Part shown: positions 1-8,162 of the stretch, piece after piece
Position numbering within the stretch: the first letter of the stretch is position 1
Layout of the letters: every line of letters begins with the position of its first letter
NCBI RefSeq assembly: GCF_000702445.1
Contig: NZ_JNIF01000003.1
Coordinates: forward strand, 1,922,001-1,986,000
DNA: 64,000 nt
Origin: Bryobacter aggregatus MPL3
Lineage (GTDB): Bacteria; Acidobacteriota; Terriglobia; Bryobacterales; Bryobacteraceae
Direction of reading: 5' to 3'
Position numbers and translations under genes: made by a program
Notes under the pieces: model-generated
What the model was told of the DNA's origin: nothing
Seen by the model: the letters and a program-made list of their open reading frames with translations, nothing else
Database searches by the model: none

Positions 1-1
1 T

Positions 2-901
2 GCCGTCATTGCCCAAGCGTATCGGCTGGCGCTGAATGATGTTTCAAAAGGGCGCACGCAGATTGACCGCGACATGATGGTGGTTGCCTTGGGCCGGCTG
101 GGCATGCGGGAATTCGATCTGGCAAGTGATGCCGATCTGGTTTTCATTCTTCCGAATGATGCGGCTGAGGATCTTGAGTTCTGGACCCGTGTGGCCGCCC
201 GCATGATCGAGCTGTTGACGGCCTACACTGGCGATGGCGTGATCTTTACCGTGGACGCGCGGCTCCGTCCCTACGGACGGGAAGGCGACCTGGTGCAGTT
301 TGAAGAGACCTACATCGATTACTTCACCCAGCATGCCGAGGCCTGGGAAGGCATTGCTTACATGAAAGCTCGCGCCGTTGCCGGTAACGTGGAGCGGGCC
401 ACTGCCTTCTTAAGTGAACTCCAGCAAGTGGATTGGCGCCGCTATGGACAATCGCATCGGTCTCGCAGGCAACTGAGTGATATGCGTGTACGTCTTGAGA
501 AAGAGCAGGGAAAGAGCAACGCGCTCAAGGCGGGCCATGGTGGCTATTACGACATCGATTTCATCTTGATGTATCTACGCTTGCGCGGCGCGGGAATCTT
601 TTTTAAAGTGCTCAACACTCCCGAGCGGATCGATGTACTCGAAAAGATGGGTCATCTGGAACGTGACGATGCCCGCTTCCTCATGGATGCGGCGACGCTC
701 TTTCGCGCCATTGATCACGGATTGCGCCTCTACACCGGACAACCAGCCGGGAATCTTCCTCACTCCCGTGCCACTCTCGATGCGCTGCATGCCATGCTCG
801 AGCGCTGGGTGCCTGACCGGCTGCGCCGGGAAAGTTTTGAAGCAGATCTCCGCAGTATCCAGGACCAGACTCGCGAAACCTTTGATCGCCTTTTTGCCTA
901 A
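2..901 (+). CDS. glnE: Glutamine synthetase adenylyltransferase GlnE, C-terminal part (5' end outside window)
   Basis: The open frame runs in from the window edge, giving about 299 residues. The motif GRLGMREFDLASDADLVFI is the nucleotidyltransferase signature (G-R/K-x-G ... SDxDL) of the GlnE adenylylation domains, and it is followed by the D-x-R-L-R-P-x-G-R-x-G-x-L block and a helical WEGIAYMKAR segment typical of this enzyme. In the family the enzyme attaches and removes AMP on glutamine synthetase according to nitrogen status. The protein ends about 275 residues after the motif, so this is the C-terminal adenylyltransferase half. Its stop overlaps the start of the next gene by a few bases. 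What lies upstream cannot be seen. Confidence 0.9.
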   Translation, partial: AVIAQAYRLALNDVSKGRTQIDRDMMVVALGRLGMREFDLASDADLVFILPNDAAEDLEFWTRVAARMIELLTAYTGDGVIFTVDARLRPYGREGDLVQFEETYIDYFTQHAEAWEGIAYMKARAVAGNVERATAFLSELQQVDWRRYGQSHRSRRQLSDMRVRLEKEQGKSNALKAGHGGYYDIDFILMYLRLRGAGIFFKVLNTPERIDVLEKMGHLERDDARFLMDAATLFRAIDHGLRLYTGQPAGNLPHSRATLDALHAMLERWVPDRLRRESFEADLRSIQDQTRETFDRLFA

Positions 902-1709
902 GCTCTCCATTCTGTTGCTGCTTCCTCTCCTCGCCCAAGCAGCAACGATCGAGTTCGCCTTGAATCGCATGTACAACTTCGATTTCAATGCGGCTGATCG
1001 TGAAATGGATCGCTACATCGCAGAAAAGCCCGAGGATCCCCTCGGCTACACATTCCGTTCTGCGGCCTATCTGTTTCGGGAGCTCGATCGTCTGGCGATC
1101 CTCGAAGGAGAGTTCTTTGCAAGCGATAAAAAATTTCTCGATAAGAAGAAGCCTGCTCCCGATCTGGCATTGAAGCTCCGCTTTCGGGAGTCGCTCGACC
1201 TTTCCCGCCAAAAAGCACAAAGCTTACTCAACAGCGATCCGAACCACCGGAACGCACTCTTCGCGCTCTGTCTCGATGCCGGGCTCACCAGTGACTACAC
1301 GGCACTCATTGAGAAGAGGCAACTCGGGAGCCTGAGCGATGCGAGGGAATCGCAAGCCTACGCCGTCCGTTTGCTGAAACTGGATCCAGACTATGCTGAT
1401 GCTTATCTGACGACCGGCGTCACGGAGTATTTACTCGGGAGTGTTCCCTTCTTTGTGCGTTGGTTTCTCCATTTTGATGAGGTGCAGGGGAGCAAGGCGG
1501 TTGCTGTGGATCGCCTCAAGTTGGTTGTCAAAAAAGGAAAGTATCTCGGCCCCTTTGCGAAAATCCTGTTGGTGATTGTCCATCTTCGCGAGAAACGGCC
1601 ACAAAGTGCGGAAATCTTGCTCTCCGAGCTGAGCCGTGAATTTCCGGAGAATCCACTCTTCCAAAAGGAACTGCAAAAGCTCCGGCCCACGCTCAAAGGA
1701 ACGAAATAA
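894..1709 (+). CDS. Exported TPR-like hypothetical protein
   Basis: About 271 residues from a TTG start at 894 that overlaps the end of glnE by 8 bases. The first 16 residues (MPKLSILLLLPLLAQA) form a signal peptide, so the product is exported. The rest is helical with tetratricopeptide-like spacing (for example a segment around residues 150-170 rich in LLKLDPDYADAYLTTG-type sequence), which suggests a protein-protein interaction scaffold. No catalytic motif is visible. The same frame stays open upstream inside glnE, but the signal peptide fixes the start near 894. Overlap with glnE suggests cotranscription. Specific function unknown. Confidence 0.7.
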   Translation: MPKLSILLLLPLLAQAATIEFALNRMYNFDFNAADREMDRYIAEKPEDPLGYTFRSAAYLFRELDRLAILEGEFFASDKKFLDKKKPAPDLALKLRFRESLDLSRQKAQSLLNSDPNHRNALFALCLDAGLTSDYTALIEKRQLGSLSDARESQAYAVRLLKLDPDYADAYLTTGVTEYLLGSVPFFVRWFLHFDEVQGSKAVAVDRLKLVVKKGKYLGPFAKILLVIVHLREKRPQSAEILLSELSREFPENPLFQKELQKLRPTLKGTK

Positions 1710-2245
1710 GAATCCAGGTCCAGATCACGACGAGAAGATAGACGCCGAACAACGCGGCGAGGGCAATCTTGTCGCCAGTGCGAAGGTGAAGTTCGGGCCA
1801 GGGGAGGGGTGCCTGGCGGCTTCGCAGCAAGGCAAGGCCGAGCCCCAGTGTGATCGACAGCAATGTGGCCGCGGCACACCAACCTCCATAAACTGCATTC
1901 AGGGCTGGCTCTGCCAGCAGGCAGATTCCTACCGCTTCAAAGTCCATTTTCAATCCAATGGCGAAGACTAAGGTCTTGAAGACGCCTGCGAAGGCGGCAC
2001 GTCGCTCTTCGTTTTTAAAGTCCGCAGCACGTGCGAGCATCAGCGCCGCCATCCCGCCATGTAGCAGATTCATAAGCGGAACCCGGAACACGATGAATCC
2101 TGATTTCGCGGCAAAGACGGCCTGATGGCCAAGGGGGTTCCGCAACACGGGCAGCTCTAAGGGGAGCGGACTCGTAACATCTTGCGAGGAGTAAAAAGGG
2201 CAAGCCGAAGATCAAGGCGCAAGCCATCCGCGAGAGACGGCTCAT
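1693..2245 (-). pseudogene. Four-helix membrane protein, interrupted by a one-base frameshift
   Basis: Two minus-strand frames together make one plausible protein. One starts at ATG 2245 (MSRLSRMACALIFGLPF) and the other continues to the stop at 1693. They join at a run of five T on the coding strand (2193-2197): removing one T reads through as GLPFYSSQDVTSPLPLELPV and on into the second frame. The merged product would have about 183 residues with an N-terminal signal or anchor and several hydrophobic helices. It lies 17 bases downstream of pckA on the same strand, so it was probably cotranscribed. The shift may be a real mutation or a homopolymer sequencing error. Function not recognised. 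Confidence 0.6.
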
Positions 2246-2262
2246 CCGTGAGTTTCGCCGCT

Positions 2263-3825
2263 CTATTCGAATTTCTTGAAGTTCTCGTCAAACAGTTTTT
2301 TGAGATTCGTTGCCGCCTTGTCGTAGGCGTCGCCATCTCTCCACTGGGCCTTCGGATCGAGACTGCTCGCGGGCACGCCAGGACAAGTGACCGGCACATG
2401 GACACCGAATACCGGGTGCGGACGTGTCTCTACAGTATCGAGTTCGCCGGCAATCGCGGCCTCCACCATCGCGCGGGTGTACTGCAGCTCCATGCGATGG
2501 CCCACGCCATAGGCTCCACCCACCCAGCCCGTGTTGACGAGATAAGTCTTGACGCCGTGCCTCCGTAACTTGTCGCCGAGCATGGTGGCGTAGACCTTCG
2601 GGTGCCGGGGCAGGAAGGGCTCGCCGAAGCAGGCACTAAAGGTGGCGGCGGGCTCCTTGCCCAAGCCACGTTCCGTACCGGCAAGCTTTGCCGTATACCC
2701 GCTCAGGAAGTGGAACATTGCCTGTTCCGGTGTCAATCGGCTGATCGGCGGCAACACGCCAAACGCATCGGCTGTGAGGAACAGCACATGTGTAGGATGT
2801 CCGGCCACGCCAGGGATGCGCGCATTCGTGATGTATTCGATGGGATAAGCGGCTCGTGTGTTCTCGGTGTACTCTTCGCTGTTGTAGTCGAGTGTGCGTG
2901 TCTCCGGGTCCATGACGACGTTCTCAAGCACGGTGCCGAATTTGATCGCATCCCAGATTTCCGGTTCGTTCTTGCGCGTGAGGCGGATGCACTTTGCATA
3001 GCAGCCCCCCTCGAAATTGAACACGCCATTGTTGCTCCAGCCGTGCTCGTCATCGCCGATCAAGTCGCGCACCGGGTCTGCCGAGAGCGTGGTCTTGCCC
3101 GTGCCACTCAAGCCGAAGAACAGGGCTACCGCGCCGCCCTTGGCTGCATTGGCCGAACAGTGCATGGGGAGAATGTTTCGGTCTGTGAGGAGAAAGTTGA
3201 GAATCGTGAAGACGCTCTTTTTGAGTTCTCCTGCATAGTAGGTGCCGCAGATCAGCACGATGCGCTTTGTAAAATCGATCGCGATACAGGTGCTGCTCCT
3301 GGTGCCATCAACAGTTGGGTCGGTCTCAAAACTTGGAGCAAAGTACAGCGTAAATTCTGGCTGATGGTGCAGCTCTTCATTCGCGGTGGGCCGCAAGAAG
3401 AGTTGCGTGCCGAATAGACAGTGCCAAGCTTTCTCGGTGATGAAGCGGATGGGCAGACGGGTGGCCGGGTCGGCGCCGCCAAACCCGTCTTTGACAAAGA
3501 GCTCACGGCCTTCCAGATGCTTGGTCAGCTTCTCAAAAATCCTCGCAAACTGCTCGGAATCAAGGGCCTGATTCACCGGGCCCCAGTTCACGGTGTTCTC
3601 TGTGATCGCATCGCGCACAATGAACTTATCCTTCGGCGACCTGCCCGTAAACTGGCCTGTCCGTACGACAAAAGCGCCGTTTGCCGAAAGCTGCCCCTCC
3701 TCTCGCGAGATGGCCGCCTCAATCAGCGCGGGTGTCGAAAGATTCCAAAATACAGGCCCCGGATTTGAAATTCCGGCCCGTTTGAGGGCTTCCAGCCGGC
3801 TCGAAGTAATATTGGATACGTCCAT
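2263..3825 (-). CDS. pckA: Phosphoenolpyruvate carboxykinase (ATP)
   Basis: 520 residues, the usual length for the ATP-dependent enzyme that converts oxaloacetate and ATP to phosphoenolpyruvate, ADP and CO2 in gluconeogenesis. Diagnostic features are the substrate-binding RTGQFTGRSPKDKFIV block (residues 55-70), the metal-site lysine and histidine regions, the kinase-1a P-loop GLSGTGKTT (238-246), the kinase-2 motif LIGDDEHGW (255-263) and FNFEGGCYAKCI. All residues needed for activity that I can check are present. The start codon lies 39 bases from the divergent exported-protein gene at 3865, so both promoters must sit in or overlap that short gap. Confidence 0.97.
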   Translation of the reverse strand: MDVSNITSSRLEALKRAGISNPGPVFWNLSTPALIEAAISREEGQLSANGAFVVRTGQFTGRSPKDKFIVRDAITENTVNWGPVNQALDSEQFARIFEKLTKHLEGRELFVKDGFGGADPATRLPIRFITEKAWHCLFGTQLFLRPTANEELHHQPEFTLYFAPSFETDPTVDGTRSSTCIAIDFTKRIVLICGTYYAGELKKSVFTILNFLLTDRNILPMHCSANAAKGGAVALFFGLSGTGKTTLSADPVRDLIGDDEHGWSNNGVFNFEGGCYAKCIRLTRKNEPEIWDAIKFGTVLENVVMDPETRTLDYNSEEYTENTRAAYPIEYITNARIPGVAGHPTHVLFLTADAFGVLPPISRLTPEQAMFHFLSGYTAKLAGTERGLGKEPAATFSACFGEPFLPRHPKVYATMLGDKLRRHGVKTYLVNTGWVGGAYGVGHRMELQYTRAMVEAAIAGELDTVETRPHPVFGVHVPVTCPGVPASSLDPKAQWRDGDAYDKAATNLKKLFDENFKKFE

Positions 3826-3864
3826 AAGTGTTGTTTATGAGAGTCTACAGAATATCATGAGGGT

Positions 3865-4497
3865 GTGAAATTGTTGCTTCAGTGTGCGATGGTCTGCCTC
3901 CTCGCCTTCACCCGCCTCCAGGCGCAGGTGATCGAGTTTGAGTCGAACGGACTGAAGTATCAAACCCTGACAAAATCCGGGCTTACCGTCATGTTTGCGA
4001 GCATCCCGTCGCAGATCCGCGGCTATACCGTATTCCAGGTGGCCGTGAACAACGGTTCGAAGTACATCTGCACTGTGGACCCCGAGGACTTCTTCTTCCG
4101 GCGTGAAGACGGCTCGACTCTGCGGGCGCAACCTGCGCGGCAGATTGTGCGCCGGATGCTGGAGAAAGCAAATCGCGATGATGTGATCAAGCTGGTGGGC
4201 GCCTACGAACTCGGCCTCTATGGCTTACAGCGCATGCAAAGCACAAACGGTTACGAACAGCGCCGGCAGACGGCGATTGGAGAAATTGGCGGCAACAAGT
4301 TGAAGGCCGCAGCCGCCGCAAGCGCGATTGCGCTGGTGCGCAACAAAGTGGTGGCCGGTGAGGCGACAGATGGGGCGATCTTCTTCAACGTCGAGAGCAA
4401 AGCCATGGGGCTCGGCAGACTGACCGTGAAAATCGCTGGAGAGCTTTTTGAGTTTGACCCCATGACGCCGTTACTCTCCCACCACCAAAGTCCCTAG
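3865..4497 (+). CDS. Exported hypothetical protein
   Basis: 210 residues from GTG 3865. The first 20 residues are a signal peptide ending near LQAQ. The mature part has a beta-rich N-terminal half (a strand-rich VIEFESNGLKYQTLTKSGLTV region) and a central alanine-rich helix (KLKAAAAASAIALVRNK), then a short beta region. No catalytic motif or known domain was recognised. It is divergent from pckA and 19 bases ahead of the PHP-domain gene, so it may be the first gene of an operon with the PHP and HD proteins. Function unknown. Confidence 0.7.
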   Translation: MKLLLQCAMVCLLAFTRLQAQVIEFESNGLKYQTLTKSGLTVMFASIPSQIRGYTVFQVAVNNGSKYICTVDPEDFFFRREDGSTLRAQPARQIVRRMLEKANRDDVIKLVGAYELGLYGLQRMQSTNGYEQRRQTAIGEIGGNKLKAAAAASAIALVRNKVVAGEATDGAIFFNVESKAMGLGRLTVKIAGELFEFDPMTPLLSHHQSP

Positions 4498-4516
4498 TAG
4501 CCGGTATGCTGTTAGG

Positions 4517-5353
4517 TTGATTGATCTTCACACCCACACCTACGAGAGCGATGGAACCGACTCGCCTGCCGGTTTGATCGAGAACGCCGCGCGCGCTGGG
4601 CTCACGGCGATCGCAATCACAGATCATGACACTTTTAGTGCCCATGCGACGGCTCAGCCGCTTGCCGATGCACACGGCATCAGGCTGGTGCGCGGTGTGG
4701 AAGTGAGTACTAAGGCGCGTGGCCGCAGCGTGCATCTGTTGTCTTACTGGTTCCATGGCGCAGCGCCGCAAGCTTTTGAAGACTGGCTCGCGGCGATGCT
4801 GGAGTACCGCCGTGAACGCAATCGCCGTCTGGCGGCACGGCTCCGCGAACTCGGGATTCCGATTGAGCTCGAAGAGGCGGAAGCCCTCGGCCGCACTGTT
4901 ACTGGCCGCGTTCATTTCGCGAAGTTGTTAATCGCAAAGGGCTACGTGAAGACCGTGCCCGAAGCCTTTGACCGCTACATTGGCGAAGATGCACCCGGTT
5001 TCATTCTGATGGACGATCCGAAGACTCCCGATGCCATTCGCAAAGTCCGGGAGCATGGTGGTGTGCCTGTGCTCGCGCATCCGATCCGGCTGGGGATGAG
5101 CGACCCGCAGGTGGAAGAAGAGTTCATTCGGGAGCAAGCGGATGCTGGCCTGCTGGGGCTGGAAGTGATGCACTCAGATCACGACGAGCTTGCTCGTGCA
5201 CGCTACCTGGCACTGGTTGAACGGTACAATCTGTCTCCGACAGGAGGCTCCGATTATCACGGCAGTGTCAAGCCGCAGATTCATCTGGGGCGAGGCATCG
5301 AGGGCAATGTCAGTGTTCCTCAGAGCTGGCTCGATAAACTGTCATCGTTATGA
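4517..5353 (+). CDS. PHP-domain phosphoesterase (TrpH/YciV-like)
   Basis: 278 residues starting at TTG 4517 (MIDLHTHTYESDGTDSP). The HTHTYESDG motif and ITDHDTFSAH are the first two metal-binding PHP motifs; REHGGVPVLAHPIR and GGSDYHG near residue 240 are the later ones. Family members are metal-dependent phosphoesterases; the E. coli relative YciV (RNase AM) hydrolyses 3',5'-bisphosphonucleotides and 5' RNA ends. Here the exact substrate is inferred only from family. The stop overlaps the ATG of the HD-domain gene by 4 bases (ATGA), indicating translational coupling. Confidence 0.88.
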   Translation: MIDLHTHTYESDGTDSPAGLIENAARAGLTAIAITDHDTFSAHATAQPLADAHGIRLVRGVEVSTKARGRSVHLLSYWFHGAAPQAFEDWLAAMLEYRRERNRRLAARLRELGIPIELEEAEALGRTVTGRVHFAKLLIAKGYVKTVPEAFDRYIGEDAPGFILMDDPKTPDAIRKVREHGGVPVLAHPIRLGMSDPQVEEEFIREQADAGLLGLEVMHSDHDELARARYLALVERYNLSPTGGSDYHGSVKPQIHLGRGIEGNVSVPQSWLDKLSSL

Positions 5354-5922
5354 CTCGAGAAGAAGCTTGGGCGATTGTCACCGAACACGTACAGAGCGAC
5401 GGCTTGCGCCGTCACATGCTTGGGGTGGCGGCCTGCATGGAGGCCTATGCGCGGAAGTACGGTGAGGACGAAGAGAAGTGGGCGGTAGTTGGAATGCTGC
5501 ATGACTTCGATTGGGAGATCCATCCGAATCTGCCAGACCACCCAACCAAGGGCGAAGCCATCCTTGAAGCACGCGGTGTGAGCGAGGAGATCCGCCGGGC
5601 AATTCTCTCGCATGCTGATTTTACGGGCATCCCAAGAGATTCCTTGCTGGAGAAAGCTCTCTTTGCTTGTGACGAATTGTCCGGCTTTCTCACCGCCGCC
5701 TCCTATGTGAAGCCGAGCAAAAGTATCTTTGAGGTGGAACCCAAAGGGGTACTGAAGAAGATGAAGGACAAGGGCTTTGCCCGCGCGGTGAATCGCGATG
5801 ACATCACCAAGGGCGCTGCAGAACTGGGCGTGGATCTTGAGACTCACATCCAGTTCTGCATTGACGCGATGAAGGCAAAGGCGGACGAGCTGGGGATTAG
5901 AGGATCTTACGAAGCTTCGTAA
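5350..5922 (+). CDS. HD-domain hydrolase
   Basis: 190 residues. An HD metal-binding pattern is visible: H at RRHMLGVAA (residue 22), the HD pair in GMLHDFDWEIHPN (about residues 52-53), and ILSHADFTGIP (about 98) with a later CDELSGF aspartate. HD proteins are metal-dependent phosphohydrolases acting on nucleotides or related phosphoesters; the specific substrate is not evident. It is translationally coupled to the PHP gene upstream. Its last 26 bases overlap the 3' end of the convergent propeller gene, and a 16-base perfect palindrome lies across that overlap. Confidence 0.85.
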   Translation: MTREEAWAIVTEHVQSDGLRRHMLGVAACMEAYARKYGEDEEKWAVVGMLHDFDWEIHPNLPDHPTKGEAILEARGVSEEIRRAILSHADFTGIPRDSLLEKALFACDELSGFLTAASYVKPSKSIFEVEPKGVLKKMKDKGFARAVNRDDITKGAAELGVDLETHIQFCIDAMKAKADELGIRGSYEAS

Positions 5923-6940
5923 CGCGGCCGACTTCTACCCATTCGGCGACATAGATATTGCCGTCGGAGTCGAAGCTGGCGCCATGCGGAGCAATGAATT
6001 GTCCGGCTGTGAAGGACTCGCGGCCCAGGGTGCGGATGCCTTCATAGGTTTTGCCATCGGTTTGTCTTCCATCGCCCAGTTGTACGAGCGGCTTGTTGTT
6101 GCGATCGAACAAGGTGACGACTGCCTTCAGGTCGGGCATTAGCATCAGCCCATTCTGAAACTCGAAAGTACTCGGCCAGCGCACTCCGTCCTTCAGGCTG
6201 TGGAGCGGCTTGCCGTCGAGATCGAAGTACTGCACCCGGCTGTTGGCGCCTCGTTCGCCCACTACCAGCAGCGGTTTGGAGCCGCGTGGATCAATCGCGA
6301 TGGCGTGGGGCCAGATTGTCGTTCCCGCTGCCGTCTCGACATTCTTATCCTTGTCCATCAACTCGCGTGAGCCGCCGAAGGTGGAGACCCAGCGTAGCTT
6401 CTCGTCGTAGTGATGGATATAGAACTTGCCGTAACCATCGGCGACATAGAGATGGCCATTGGGCGCGATGGCCAAAATGGAAGGCTTGTACTCGCTAGCC
6501 TTTGCATAGACTCCGCTGGCAATGGGAGCATGCATCACCCAGACCACTTCGCCGTCGAGGGTCGTCTTGCGGACAAAGCCCTTGACGTTATCGCAGTGGT
6601 AGAGGAACTCGGTGGAGCCTTCTTTGCGCAGGACCAGCCCGTGCGCGCCACCCCGCAGATCTGCCCCCCAGCTCTTGATGAACTTGCCCTTGTCATCGAA
6701 GATGCAGATTGCATCAGGACTCTCGCTGTCTTTGTGAACCGTATGGGCGACAATGACGCGGCGGTCTTCGGTGACGACAATGCCGTGCGTGTTGCCAAAA
6801 CGAATCTGTGGCGGCAACTGCGCCCAATCGTGGTGGACTTCATAGGTGTGCGCACCGCTTCCCATGACCGGAAGCTTCTGCTGCCCACGGGCAGCTGTTA
6901 CGAGATAAGGAAGGCTGGCAAGCAAGGCCCGTCTTTGCAT
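5897..6940 (-). CDS. Exported six-bladed beta-propeller (NHL/peptidylglycine-lyase-like) protein
   Basis: About 347 residues from ATG 6940 (MQRRALLASLPYLVTAARGQ, a signal peptide). The body has repeated blade motifs such as ILAIAPNGHLYVADGYGKFYIHH, IDPRGSKPLLVVGERG and a closing PHGASFDSDGNIYVAEW, typical of NHL-type propellers that act as extracellular lyases or binding scaffolds. A longer open frame reaches to 7018 but the signal peptide favours 6940. It is the last gene of a minus-strand operon with the small zinc-finger protein, LD-carboxypeptidase and an enolase-superfamily enzyme. Substrate unknown. Confidence 0.78.
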   Translation of the reverse strand: MQRRALLASLPYLVTAARGQQKLPVMGSGAHTYEVHHDWAQLPPQIRFGNTHGIVVTEDRRVIVAHTVHKDSESPDAICIFDDKGKFIKSWGADLRGGAHGLVLRKEGSTEFLYHCDNVKGFVRKTTLDGEVVWVMHAPIASGVYAKASEYKPSILAIAPNGHLYVADGYGKFYIHHYDEKLRWVSTFGGSRELMDKDKNVETAAGTTIWPHAIAIDPRGSKPLLVVGERGANSRVQYFDLDGKPLHSLKDGVRWPSTFEFQNGLMLMPDLKAVVTLFDRNNKPLVQLGDGRQTDGKTYEGIRTLGRESFTAGQFIAPHGASFDSDGNIYVAEWVEVGRVTKLRKIL

Positions 6941-6959
6941 GAACTCATTATGAAACGAG

Positions 6960-7148
6960 CTACCAGAACTTCCACCAGGCTTTCTCTGCGGGGAGCGTTT
7001 CTTTCCAGCTCGACGCATCGGCGATGTCCTGCCGGCAGTAGGGGCAATCCTTCAGATGCCGTTCGACGCTTGCCTTCTCGTCGCTGTCGATCTTGCCGGA
7101 CAGATAGCGGCCCAGCGCCTCATAGGGAATGTGCTGCTCTTCAGGCAA
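6960..7148 (-). CDS. Small zinc-finger (anti-sigma-type) protein
   Basis: 62 residues, MPEEQHIPYEALGRYLSG at the N-terminus and HLKDCPYCRQDI in the middle. The H-x3-C-x2-C arrangement is that of the zf-HC2/ZAS zinc-binding domain found at the N-terminus of anti-sigma factors. Unlike most anti-sigma proteins it has no transmembrane or sensor part. Its start overlaps the end of the LD-carboxypeptidase gene by 8 bases, and the propeller gene follows 19 bases after its stop. No sigma factor gene is next to it. Whether it is a regulator or only a zinc-binding protein is open. Confidence 0.72.
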   Translation of the reverse strand: MPEEQHIPYEALGRYLSGKIDSDEKASVERHLKDCPYCRQDIADASSWKETLPAEKAWWKFW

Positions 7149-8160
7149 CGGCGGCCTCCTCGATCTTCAACTCCTTGCGGTCGGCATCGATCGAGGCCAT
7201 CACGCCCAAGGGCAGCGTGATCTGGTCTGCGGTGTGTCCGAAGAGCAAACCATGAAACACCGGCACCTTCACCTTTGTGAAGACTCGATCGAGCACCTCT
7301 CCCAGCGTGTAGTTGAAGGTGCTGCTCGGCTCAAATTGCTTTGGGCCGCAGTCCACGCATTCTCCGATCACCACCCCCGCGCATTGCTCGAACTTGCCAG
7401 CGAGGGCAAGCTGTTGCAGCATGCGATCGATCCGGTAAGGCTCCTCGCCGACATCTTCGAGGAAGAAGATCTTGCCGCGTACATCAGGCTCATAAGGCGT
7501 GCCCATCAGACAACTGACCAAAGTGAGATTGCCACCGATGAGCCGGCCTTGCGCCTTGCCGCCACGAATGGTTCGCAAGGGATGCGCAGGCCGGAACGCG
7601 TTGCGCTCCACCGGATTGGTCAACAAGCCCATAGGCTTAGGATCGGTGGCTCGCTTGAACCAGTGCTGCGAAAACTCAGTGAAGGGCGATAGCCCTGTGG
7701 GGCCATGAAAGGTCACCAGCCCGGTCTTCTGATGGATGGCCAGATGCAGCCCGGTGATGTCGCTGTAGCCGAGCAGGATCTTCGGGTTGCGGCGGATCAG
7801 ATCGTAGTCCAATCCATCCAGCAACTGCGGGGTGCCGTAGCCACCGCGAATGCAGAGGATGCCATCCACTTCGGGGTCTGCAAACATCGCGTGCAGGTCG
7901 GCAATACGAGCTGGAATGTCCTCACCCACGCGTGACTCGCGATGCCCCACCTGCTTGCCAATCTTTGTCTTCCAACCAAACATCTGCGCCGTCAACTGCA
8001 TGGTGAGCAATTGATTCGGGTCTGCGACATATGTGCTGGGGGTAATCAGCCCGACAGTCGCTCCAGGCGGCAAAGCTTTCGGCTTCAACGGGCCCGGCGA
8101 TGCAGTGCTTTGCGCCGCGAGTGCGGCTGGCATTGTGGAGACAAAGGCGCGGCGTTTCAT
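7141..8160 (-). CDS. Muramoyltetrapeptide LD-carboxypeptidase (S66 family)
   Basis: 339 residues. The catalytic triad of S66 peptidases can be placed: nucleophile Ser133 in LLGYSDITGLH, Glu235 in IFFLEDVGEEPYRIDRML, and His309 in GLLFGHTADQ; the spacing resembles LdcA of Pseudomonas. The oxyanion region GGYGTPQLLDGLD is also present. These enzymes cut the L,D bond to the terminal D-Ala in recycled muropeptides. Most are cytoplasmic, but this one starts MKRRAFVSTMPAALAAQ, which looks like an export signal, so it may act outside the inner membrane. It lies 2 bases after the enolase-superfamily gene. In this setting it could instead process other peptides. Confidence 0.88.
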   Translation of the reverse strand: MKRRAFVSTMPAALAAQSTASPGPLKPKALPPGATVGLITPSTYVADPNQLLTMQLTAQMFGWKTKIGKQVGHRESRVGEDIPARIADLHAMFADPEVDGILCIRGGYGTPQLLDGLDYDLIRRNPKILLGYSDITGLHLAIHQKTGLVTFHGPTGLSPFTEFSQHWFKRATDPKPMGLLTNPVERNAFRPAHPLRTIRGGKAQGRLIGGNLTLVSCLMGTPYEPDVRGKIFFLEDVGEEPYRIDRMLQQLALAGKFEQCAGVVIGECVDCGPKQFEPSSTFNYTLGEVLDRVFTKVKVPVFHGLLFGHTADQITLPLGVMASIDADRKELKIEEAAVA

Positions 8161-8162
8161 GC

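Noticed and set aside
2602-3417. 271-residue plus-strand frame opposite pckA
   Set aside because: It lies wholly antisense to an unmistakable pckA gene, has no recognisable domain and reflects the third-position GC pattern of pckA.
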